This document shows, piece after piece, positions 13,201-22,600 of a DNA stretch of 64,000 nucleotides. The position numbers and the translations under genes are program-made. The stretch lies in the NCBI RefSeq assembly GCF_965638725.1, contig NC_134963.1:7385501-7449500 (forward strand), given 5' to 3'. Each line of letters starts with the position of its first letter. The stretch's first letter is position 1. The notes below the pieces were generated by a model. The model saw nothing but the letters and a program-made list of their open reading frames with translations, made no database searches and was not told the origin of the DNA. Source of the stretch: Aptenodytes patagonicus. Its lineage: Eukaryota; Chordata; Aves; Sphenisciformes; Spheniscidae.

Positions 13201-16200
13201 GTTGAAAGATCGATACTGTCAAATGTTGTATCAGCTAAGAATAATAATCACACACAGAAGCACCAGGCAAGCACAAGCGTGCCAGCAGGAACTGCTTTTG
13301 CATGCAACCACAACTAACTTTGTAAGACACTCCACACATCCTATTGAACTTTAAATTTCTTGAGATCCTTACCTGAATTAGCAATGAATCACTGATAAAA
13401 GAACATCAAAAGGATATATTTGTGACTGAATTCATTTTGCATCAAATATAGAAGAAAGGCTAAAAAGGTAACAAAGTGCAATCTGTTGCACTACACAAGT
13501 TTGAAATACAGTGCCTAATATTTGTCAACATATCATAATTGAGATAAACTGCTAAGACTTCTTGTTTTATCAGCGATGAGATAAATCACACACCTAAATA
13601 GGTTCTCCATCCAAAGCAAGTCACATGCTCAAAGCCAGCACTAACCCTCCCAGCAACCTGTATGGAATCACAATGTTACAGCCAAATGGTGTCTGCTTCC
13701 CACCCCCCACCCCCGGCCCAGGTTTCGACAAAGAAATAACCTGGTTAAATACAAATCCCTGAAGGCAGATTGTGTGTGACTGATAACTAGTTACAAAAGG
13801 AAAGGTTACTTATTCACAATACACATTTTAAAAGTTAAAGTAGACCTTAAACTACCTTTGCATTAAATAGAGAGGTACTGGAAGAATAACTGGCTAGGTG
13901 ATAATGAGGAACAAAAAGCAAGAGGCAAAGTGAGAGATTGATTTTGAAGAACAGACTGAAGAAGAAACAAGGAACTGAAAACATTAAATTGTTTATCTAA
14001 TTCCAGGAAAAAGCAGCAGTTCCTTATATATATTCCCCCCCCCAATGCACTGTTGTTCCCAAAACTGTTTTTTACCAGGTAGATCTCTTACCTATTTTAT
14101 TTAAGCCTGAGAAATTGCTCAGTGGATTTTGGGAGTTAACAGGAGAACACTAAACTTATTTATTTCTGAAAGTTTTGTAAAAACTTCCCTACATAGTTAT
14201 ATCTACTTAATCTCTCAAGGTGTTGAGCAACCCCAGAACTTACCTTCATAGCTGAACTGCTACTGGTGGTTGGTGCTTAAATGCTGAAAAGGGATAGGTA
14301 CTGCAGAACAGACACCAGCCAAGCTGTACTGAAATTACTTACAGCCTGAACAATCTCAGGCTCACAATATTAATAGCGTGGATGAACCAAAGTAAGCAAT
14401 AGGAGATTTTTGCAACATTTCCTGCGACATAGGTATGATTCATGTCTCACCTACTGTATTGTGTTCAGCTTTGCTTATCTTCTTCTGTGATTTCTGACAG
14501 AACCTGCTTTTCGTTCAAGTTAAGATCTGCATATGGATGGGAAATTGTCCGCTATCAACAAGTATCAATAGCACTCACAATTAAAGTAAGTGTTCAACTG
14601 CAAATTCTGATCAGAATACGTTGTGTGCAATGCCCTTCCAGAAACTGTGGTAAAGCAGAATAACCGGATTTTAGTTTCATTCTCAGAAAGAGAGCTACCA
14701 CATTTCTAAGAGGTTACATTCAATGCTGCTTAAGAACAGCTCTGCCGACATTTCGATTATCTGTATTGACAAGAATGTCAGTGAACGTAATTGTTAATAG
14801 GGATGTTTCTCAATAATCTGTAGTTTCTCTACAAGTGACAGTACTTATGCTCCCAAGTTAAAAAGAAAATTTCATTTGCTCTATGACAAACTAAGATGCA
14901 TATACAATTTTTTCAAATCACTGATTACTCCCTCTAAGATGCCCCAAGTTCTCTCAACAGAGTAGGTGAAAGGCTACTCTGAAGCAAGCAGACAACTTGC
15001 CTCCTTTAGTGTGGTAAGTTGTGGTAAGGCAGCAATCTCTTTAATAGGTATGATACCAAACAAACCACTTAACATAGTCTTATATGACCTTCAGGCATCA
15101 AAGTAAGGCGGCCTTCCTCCTCTGTAGTTGCCAGAACAACCTTGACATTTCATCTACAAATCCTTTTACGTTCTGTAGTTTACTCTTCTTGATGACAGTG
15201 AGACTAATGATACTCCAGGGGCTTTGTCACTCTAGAGTTTTACATACCTGCTATGCAGGCTGCTGACAAACTTAATTTTCAAGTAAAGTGCAATTCCTTT
15301 CAGTTTAGAGTAGCTGCCCTACAATACCACCCCCCCCCCCCTAAAAAATTAAAATCAAGATTTGCAGCAGATAGAACAGTTGCCAAATTTTAGCTTTGCA
15401 GTGGACAAACAGTACCCTGCTGCCAGACAGTTTTTTCCTACTACTGCTGGGGGACAGAAATAGTTTGGAAAACTAGTCAAGTCACACTGGCTACACCCAA
15501 ACTTCTACCCAGCACAGACATTGTATAAGTGATGCTGTCACGGGATGTGCATTGGTTGCTGTAATGTTTCAATAATGAGTCACACAGCAGCTTGGAAAAT
15601 CCATAAAAAACTAGCAAAGACATCAGGAGCCTGATAAGGCAGGAATAAACAAGAAAATGCAGATCCCAACAAAAGAAAAAACAATCACCATGATGAGACT
15701 TCTCAAAATTTATAAACAAGCTTCAATGTTTAGTTTTGTTAAATAAGTGCAATGTTTATATAAAGCGTTTAAGTTAATTTTTAAAATTTGTGTTTTGCGT
15801 CCTATGCACCAAAAATTCTACTCCTATGCTAATTAGAAAAAAAGAAAGGTGTCAGTTTCTGAAGAGTTTTGGTTTTCGGCTTTAACAGGACAGAAATGTT
15901 GTTTTTTAGGTTACAAAGGCATGCATGAAGAGGTATATTAACATCTACCAAGTCCCAAGAAGATATCTGAATATTCTGAGCATCTGGACAACCAAAACAC
16001 TAACAGTGAACCTACAAAAAGGTAGAATATGGTACAAGCAGCAGCAAAAAGGAAACATGGGCCTGAATCATAAAGCTCTAGAGATTAATATTAGTAGTAA
16101 AGCCATTTCCTTTTCTCAGAGTGATCCCAAAGGAAACACTCTGGTTTTGAGTTTCTTGTTTCTCCCCGTGCTCTGAACGGGAAGAAAACATGCAAATTTA

Positions 16201-18960
16201 ACAGGTATGTACCAGACAGAAGCAAAAATGAGAGACAAAAGCTCCAAGGATTCAAGTACACCAGTAACAGGCCTTATCAAGCCTTTAACAACTATGGGAG
16301 GGTTGGAAATAACATGAATCTTCATAAGCTTTCTGTTGATCTTACTATGAAAGGATAAAGCATGGAGTAGAAGACACGGTTAAATTTTCAGTCTTAAGAC
16401 TATACAGTATACATATAACAAAAGAAGTGTTTAGCATTTTTCTATCTGCTATAAACACACTCCCTAGTCAACTTTTGTTTGACCTAAGAAAATGAATCCC
16501 CGAGCACTCATGCCAAACGGCTGGGAGTAGCTCTTTCACTATTACACCACACCCATATCCATCCCACACAGGCATGCTTCCCATATATTGGGTCTAGAAA
16601 AGACTGGCACGGAAGAATTTTAAATTAATTACCTGGCATGGCTTTGTCACTGATGGCTACTAGGACAGACTAACTCTAAGTGATACGCTTGAAATGTACT
16701 GTTCTCTAAAAGCACTCTTACTGTGTCTAGTGTTCACTTTGGCTAAAGCCACATGAGCCTCTTCATTAAACTAATACTGAAAAGTTAAGCTTGAAAAGCA
16801 AGTTCAGCTCAGCCAGTTTAGGCAGGTATCGAGTTAGTACAAAATTTATGAGGGTCTTTAAAAAACAGATACAGAACCTCAGATCTGTGACGAGAGTAAG
16901 AGGAATTGAGGGCAGGAAAACACTGGTGCTGAAACTCTTTTTGCAGCAGTGTAGAAGAGCTGGTTGAGAAAGGGAGAGCAGAGAGATGATCATAGCAGCA
17001 GAAACAAGGAGAAAACTACTATGTCTGTAAACTTAAGAACTACAGATGAAGAGAAAGCATTGTCAGATTGCATCAAAACCCATCCTGAGCATTACAGTTT
17101 GCAGAATGCATCAAAACTTTCACCCTGACCGTTACAGTTTGCAGAATGTACAGTGATCTTGGTTTTTTGGTACGTGTATTAGAAAAGCAATAAAGAACTA
17201 ACATGAAAATAGCTTTACATGGAAAAAAAAACCCCACCAACAGCTTTTCTATTTAAATTATTTTCTTCTTGGTACTTAAGACATCCTGGTCGGAAGCCTT
17301 CTTTGCTGTTTGATCCTTAAGTGGCCTTACAATTCTGTTTGTTTTCAAGTTACCATGAAAATTAATGCAAAGACCAACTTAGAAATGCAATTCTCTGTTG
17401 ATTCCAGCAGGAAGACAAGACAAGCTGTAGGTCTACATACGGTAATTACCAAATATGGCCAAAAAACCCTAAACATCATCAAATGGGTTTAAATCCCCCC
17501 GCTTCCCCATTCAAAGAGTCCACCTAAGTAAAGCAGATTCTGCATTTCTCTTACGGGTAAATGCCAATTGCTCAGTTATTTATCAGTGCTGGCCTAGTAT
17601 GAACTTTAAAGGCAGCCAGCCTTAGTCACATTAACGTAAGGTTGTCCAACAGCTAATTCTAATAGAAAAAAGTTTCTCTGGAACAGGCACAACAGAAAAG
17701 ATGCAGAGTATCTAAAATGCATTGACCAGCTTTCCACATCTCCTTGAAAGCTGCAGCATTACCCTTAGAGTAACAGCTCCCTTGAGAATAATCAGCAATA
17801 CTGTTACCTAGCACCAAGTTACAGCTTCCGGAAAAAAATGTCTCAGCTATATTAAATGGCAACCAAGTTACAATGACAGCACCAAATTGTGAAGAAATCA
17901 CCAAGCACTATCACATCACGAGACACTGCAGTGCAATCCATTGGTTTTAAATTAAAAAAAAAAAAGGGGGGGGGACGGGGGGAGGAAGCTGCTTTTTTTA
18001 ATGTCAAAGTTTTGGTGTAAATTTACTTCTGTCAGTTGCTCAAAAACTAACTTTTGCAGAGTGTCAGTTAGCCAAATTCAACCTTGCCTACACAGGAGAA
18101 AGGTCATGCACTGTCAAAAGCAATGCTGCTCGTAAACTGAAGATTCCACTGATTATCTGTAATTATTCACTACTTCTAAAATTTGAACCCTTAAGATTGA
18201 TTTCGCACGTGCATCCAAACCAGATTGTAATCAGGATAGAACAAATACTGAAATTTAAGTTTGACATTTGAAACCAGTCTCAATGTCACTTTGCCTTTCA
18301 CTTGACAAGGACACAGCACGCGCTAAAATCAGGAAGTGTCTGTTTCAATGATCCTTTATGTAGAAACGCAATACATATACACGGGGCTTGGTTAGGTTTC
18401 AAAGGCACACAGAAAGTGTAATGCACTACAAGTTGTTTCTGTGGCTTTCGGAGCCACTAGGCCTTACAGGCACCTACAGGTGAAACGCCAAGGCTGGGCC
18501 CAGACGGCCGGCACCCACACCACCCCATCCCAAAGGCAGGCTGAGCGAGGTGGGCGTCGTGGTACAGCAAACAGCACGAGAGCTTTCTTTTGAAACTAAA
18601 AAAAGAGAACTCGCTCTGACATTTACAGGCAGAACCGGCTCCTTTGTCTGTGACCAAAGACTGAGCCGCTTCGCCATGTGTGGCTCAAGGAGGGGAGGTC
18701 ACGACACCGACGCCAAAGCCACCTCAGCACCCCCGAGCAGGGCCCCGCCAGCACTTACCCAGCACATCTGCCGACCGGTGCCGGGCCACGAAGCAGGCGT
18801 CATCCCCGTAGCACATGCCTTTCTTGAGGATGCCCTTGCGGAAATCTTTACCAAAGCCACAGCTGGCTGTCACCAAGCTGTAGTCACGGGAGTCCGTCTG
18901 CGAGAGGCCGCCCAGGACTGCCCGGGCTACCAGCCTGCCATAGGAGAGCACCGAGAACAT
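1166..18960 (-). CDS. PPTC7: PPTC7, mitochondrial PP2C-type protein phosphatase (3' end outside window)
   Basis: Five coding exons on the minus strand: 18960-18759, 9009-8830, 6023-5825, 3575-3452 and 1295-1166. They join in frame to 278 complete codons. Known role of the family: PPTC7 is a Mn/Mg-dependent PP2C phosphatase of mitochondria that restrains BNIP3/NIX mitophagy. Seen here: an N-terminus [15 protein letters not shown] resembling a mitochondrial targeting sequence, then YGDDACF, the metal-binding GVADGVGG (Asp71), NLGDSG (Asp151) and TATDGLFDN (Asp216). The final PP2C motif (KPDDITVLL in human) belongs to a last exon of about 19 codons that I could not find in 1-1165, so it must lie left of the window. 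The full protein would be about 297 aa against 304 in human; the glycine-rich stretch after QTD is absent. All junctions are GT-AG. Confidence 0.96.
1296..3451 (-). other. PPTC7 intron 4
   Basis: Contains a CR1 remnant at 1430-1567 and homopolymer runs (T run near 2890, C run near 3030). I see no other gene. Confidence 0.85.
1430..1567 (-). mobile_element. CR1 LINE 3' fragment
   Basis: Begins with AATCATAGAATCAT followed by GGTTGGAAAAGACCTC, the complement of the avian CR1 3' end, and runs to the ACTTCCAGGGATGGGG block. It is 5'-truncated and noncoding. Its orientation (minus) matches the host gene. Confidence 0.88.
3452..3575 (-). CDS. PPTC7: PPTC7 coding exon 4
   Basis: Encodes residues 194-235, including the TATDGLFDN metal-site motif (Asp216, Asp220) and ending ELKKLK. 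The acceptor is CACAG and the donor GTAAGTG. Confidence 0.96.
3576..5824 (-). other. PPTC7 intron 3
   Basis: Contains a G run near 4099-4110, a short CR1 remnant at 4861-4925 and AT-rich sequence. The short open frames here match no protein I recognise. Confidence 0.85.
4861..4925 (-). mobile_element. Short CR1 3'-end remnant
   Basis: CAGAATCATAGAATCAT followed by GTTGGAAAAGACCCTTAAG and ATCACTGAGTCCAA is the complement of a CR1 3' terminus. Only about 65 bp remain. Confidence 0.85.
5825..6023 (-). CDS. PPTC7: PPTC7 coding exon 3
   Basis: Encodes residues 128-194: the [11 protein letters not shown] strand, the [13 protein letters not shown] core of the PP2C fold, and [11 protein letters not shown]. 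The acceptor is CTTCCAG and the donor GTAAGA. Confidence 0.96.
6024..8829 (-). other. PPTC7 intron 2
   Basis: AT-rich intron with a TA/CA dinucleotide repeat at 8579-8602. Nothing else is recognised. Confidence 0.85.
8579..8602. repeat. (TA)n(CA)n microsatellite
   Basis: About five TA units pass directly into about seven CA units. Length polymorphism is likely. Confidence 0.9.
8830..9009 (-). CDS. PPTC7: PPTC7 coding exon 2
   Basis: Encodes residues 68-128. It opens with [13 protein letters not shown], the PP2C metal-binding motif, which is split across the exon 1/exon 2 junction. The acceptor is TTCTAG and the donor GTAAGAG. Confidence 0.96.
17070..17147. repeat. Diverged tandem duplication, 2 copies of about 39 bp
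   Basis: Copy 1 (17070-17107) and copy 2 (17108-17147) both start GCATCAAAAC and end with TTACAGTTTGCAGAAT; the middle differs by substitutions and 2 bp. It is intronic and local. Confidence 0.8.
17954..17974. repeat. A12-G9 homopolymer junction
   Basis: A run of A changes directly into a run of G, followed by a second short G run. Similar A/G or T/G junctions recur in the window. Confidence 0.85.
18759..18960 (-). CDS. PPTC7: PPTC7 coding exon 1 with start codon
   Basis: ATG at 18960-18958 inside a CpG island. Encodes residues 1-67 plus one base: a basic, hydrophobic leader, then [10 protein letters not shown] and [18 protein letters not shown]. The donor is GTAAGTG. Compared with human PPTC7 as I recall it, a short glycine run after QTD is missing. 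Confidence 0.95.
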
Positions 18961-19476
18961 GGCGTGGGGCGCCCAGCAGCCGAGAGCCAGGAACGCGGGG
19001 AGCCACCGGCGCAGCCGCCTCCTGACCTGCGAGCGCCCGCCGCAGGGAGCCAGCCTTCCCCTGCCCGCCGGCCGGCTTGCCTCAGCCACCGCCGGCCCGC
19101 GCTGCCCCTCCTCGGCCCGGCCCCTCACCCTCCCCCCCGCGGGCCGCCTCGCCCCTCCGGGCCGCCCGCGCTGCCCCTCACGCCCCGCGCGCCGGCCCCT
19201 CACGGCCGGGTTGCCGGCAGCGCCCCCGCCTTCCGCGCCACCCCCCCCGGAGGGGGGCTCTGCCTCCTCCCCAGCCGGCCGGCGCTGCCCCGCGAAGGCC
19301 TCCGGGCGCCCTCCCGCCGCGCCGTGGGGCGGCCCGGTCAGAGCCGGCGGTGCCCGCTGCGCCGCCCCCGCACCCCGACGGCCGCGGCCGCCATCTTCGC
19401 CGCGCGTGCTGAGGCCCCGGCGCTCGGCGAGCGAGCGGGCGGGCGGGCGGCGAGGTCAGCCCCGCCCCGCCCCCAG

Positions 19477-19488
19477 CGCGCTTGCGCA
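19477..19488. promoter_or_regulatory. NRF1-like site
   Basis: CGCGCTTGCGCA differs by one base from the NRF1 consensus YGCGCAYGCGCR. NRF1 drives many nuclear genes for mitochondrial proteins, which fits PPTC7. This is sequence evidence only. Confidence 0.4.
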
Positions 19489-19507
19489 GCAGCCGGCGGC
19501 CGCCCCC

Positions 19508-19512
19508 ATTGG
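19508..19512 (-). promoter_or_regulatory. CCAAT box
   Basis: ATTGG on the plus strand is CCAAT reading towards PPTC7, 20 bp upstream (in gene sense) of the NRF1-like site. This is a common arrangement just upstream of a CpG-island start site. Confidence 0.4.
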
Positions 19513-19596
19513 CTCCCCGCCGCGCCTCATCTGCATGTTGCGGGACAATAACACCGGGCGGCTCCCGGCAGCCCCCGCGGCGGCGGCTGCGGCACG

Positions 19597-19625
19597 GCGG
19601 GGCCGGGCGGGGCCGGGCGGGGCCG
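19597..19625. repeat. GGGGCCGGGC tandem repeat, about 3 copies
   Basis: A 10-bp GC-only unit is repeated almost perfectly. The plus strand carries several runs of three or four G close together, so a G-quadruplex is possible. Confidence 0.75.
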
Positions 19626-19690
19626 CCCCCCCCCCCAGCGCCCCGGTAAGCGGCCCCCAAGAGGGGGTGTCGGCGGGGGCCGGGGAGAGG

Positions 19691-22600
19691 GTTCCCAGGC
19701 TTGCTGCGTTTCTACCTGTCATTATTCTAATTACGTTTTCAACAGCGGGGCGAGCGAGGCTGCGCCTAACCCAGATGCTTGCCCTCCACGCCCATATCAG
19801 GCCGCATGTCTCGCGTGCTCCAAATAACTTGAAGGGACTCGGTGGCCGTTTGTGCTTTCTGGCTATTAAGGACGGTTATGTGACTCATACCACACAAAAA
19901 TTTATTTTTAAAGGGCAACTCCTGTTTTCCCCGGCAGGGTGCAGTTAGGGATAGAGCCAGCTCACTACGGCACGTGATGTTTGTGTGGTTTCTGTGGAAA
20001 TCCATGAAAGTGCGGAGCATTAATCCATTTTGGGTAAGGGAAACGAGATGCCAAACAAAACCCTCACGAGAAGGCCATAGCATGCAGTCACCACACAAAA
20101 ACCACTAAAATTACTTTAATTGCAGGTGAGCGTGATACAAAGGCAGCGAGCCGGCTCTCGGGTGTCCCCCTGGACAACTTCAAAGACATCAACAACTTCG
20201 AGGCATCAACACTTTGAAGACCCACCACGTTCAAAAAGACCCAATACCTTATCTTTTGCAGCTCGGTTTTCCGTGCTGCTTGTGGGCGTGCAAAATGGCT
20301 TGTCCCTTTGGAAGTTCCCAGCAGGTAGCTCTGCACAACAGCGCAAATTCATTTAACGCCTCCGCACGCGTAAAGAGGCTGCTGCTGCGTTGTATAACCC
20401 GACATATGTAAATAACAAAACAATAGACGGGTGTAAATAAAGCAGAGGGAGGTGTGAAACCTGAACCCCACGCTGATTCCAGTGAAAGGAAAAGCTGTGT
20501 GGCATACTCCACGGACCCAACCCACGGGGAACATCGTTAAAGCACATCATTACAATAGCATTAAGAGACAGAAGGCATTTCACTTCCTGTGTATCTTGAC
20601 GGAGACAATATTCCTCCCCTTTAAACTGCTAAAGGCTCTAAAGGCTTAAGCAACGCATGAAAATTTTCCACCTAAAGCTGAAATTGTATCCAAACTTATT
20701 AAAAAATTAATCTGCCCATTAGAATGGGGAGAAGGAAAGTGCGGGGAACACAAAAGAGCAGCCCAGGCCCAGCCTTGGTGAATTAGGAAGCTGCCACACA
20801 GCCAAATTTGCCAACGTGCTGGAGATAAGGGTGTGCTGCTGCTGCCAAGGCCCATCAGGGTGTGTGAGGTGACAAACAGTACTTGCAAGGTAGCTCTCCT
20901 CAGGAGCAAACGTTGCTGCCTCACCCGCTCCCGTATCTCTAGCAGGAAGGGGAAGCACATATTTTCAGAATTTCCCCCCCAGAGTCATTCTTTCCCTTCC
21001 CTCATTCTCATTCTTTCTCCTTCTTGTCCAGGTCCCTTCTAGGGTAAGTCCAGCCTGGCCGAACCCCTTTTTCTTTAACACAGCAAATTTCAATACTGCC
21101 TACAGCGCCAGGGTGCCCTGAGGCAGCTCTGGTTAGTGCAAGGTGATCTGTCCTACAGTGGCTGGGCGTACATTGCTTCTCAACCTGTGATCCCCCCCCC
21201 ACACTTCCAACTAAACCCGAGCGCTCCATGCCTCATCACAACGTGTTTCCCAGGGCTGGACGGGACGCTCTCCGTACCGCTTTGCCAATCAGCCATGGCT
21301 CGCAGATTGAGAAACTCGGTATGAGCGCAAGGCTGTCAAACACACTTGGCAGAGCATGACTCCGTGTTTCGGTAAGGGCTCCCAAGCCAAGGCATACCGT
21401 GAGCAGTTCATACTCCCTCCATCCCTGGTCACCCACCCAGCTCTGCCCAGACAGCCAAGGCAGACTACGTGATAATTAGTAACCTTTGCTGAACTCTTTC
21501 ACTCCTGCACGATGACGCTGTACCCAGCTGAAAAATTGCTATTGGTTTTCATTCAGAGGATCACTCAGCTCCTGTGAGACAAAGAACAACCATTTTTAAT
21601 GAAATAGGACAGAATTGGTTTTCCCCACTGTTCAGTATCAGTACTGATAGATCTCCCTGTAAATCCCTCCCAGTACATGCCCTGCTGTCTTTCTCAGTAT
21701 TATTCTTGTACCCTGAGGGTCGATATCCTGCCAAGTGATATTTGTTTAAAATTCTCGAATGCACAAATTTGGCACAAAAACTGGGGCAAAGGGCATCCCC
21801 CTGGTTACTGCAGCTGGGTGGAATCTTCCCTCCTCAAAGTCCAAGATCCATTTACATCAGTTCATTTAAGCTGCAAAACAAAATGAACTCTTCCTGCTAG
21901 GCTTGCTCAGGCAGACTAATAAATGCAACGGGGAGCGCTAACCAGAAGTGCTGTACAACGTAATCAACTGTTGAAGGCACAAGCAGTTTTTCAGCTTGTA
22001 TTAAGACTGATTCACTTGTAGCTGACGTCAATTCTCCCTCCCTACTATCTTAGCCTTGGGATTGGAGTATGATAAATATTACCTGTAATGCCATCTGCTG
22101 TACAGAGACAGCCCAGGCTTCTCACTATTTATTTAAGGGCTAATGTTGTGCTAGACCAGAATGCAGTTTATTTCAGCCTTATTTGACTTTGTTTTGACTC
22201 TAATTAAAAATGTCTGTCCACTTGAATTTTTAAAGTGATCTGTCATAGAGCAAAACCAATGTTTGCCTTGAAAAGATGAGGAAGTTCAGACAGCATAGTT
22301 GGCATCAAACAGAAAACTAATGTGAAAAGGATGATGATACCAGACTTCTCCACATGGGAGAGTCAAGAGAAGATGCAGAGTCAGAAGATCACCATCTCAG
22401 GATGGGGAACTAGGACCTCCCAAATCCTAGCTGTCTGAAATCCTGGAAAGCTGATTTATTTTGTGTGTCAGTTTCTTCCTCAATTCCTTTAGAACCTCAC
22501 CCAAGTCATACAGCTTCTCTATAAAATACAAAATATTGTAGTTTAATGGTGACTCTGACTTTTGGTCAGTGGTAAAATTGTTTTGAATGGCATCAAGCTG

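Larger units (their letters stand above)
9010..18758 (-). other. PPTC7 intron 1 (9.7 kb)
   Basis: Long first intron, mostly AT-rich unique sequence. It holds homopolymer runs (C at 15331-15341, A12G9 at 17954-17974) and one diverged tandem duplication (17070-17147). I see no CR1 element and no supported gene. Confidence 0.85.
18961..19690. promoter_or_regulatory. CpG-island promoter of PPTC7
   Basis: Very GC- and CpG-rich block adjoining the PPTC7 start codon, with GC boxes (CCCCGCCCC near 19460-19472), an NRF1-like site and an inverted CCAAT box. Transcription to the left is inferred to begin near 19400-19450. The long open frames across the island on both strands are a consequence of its GC content. 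Confidence 0.75.

Noticed and set aside
18550-19948. Open frames of up to 333 codons across the PPTC7 CpG island on both strands
   Set aside because: Pro/Ala/Arg-rich translations typical of GC-rich DNA without stops. They overlap the true PPTC7 exon 1 on the other strand, and no domain is recognisable.
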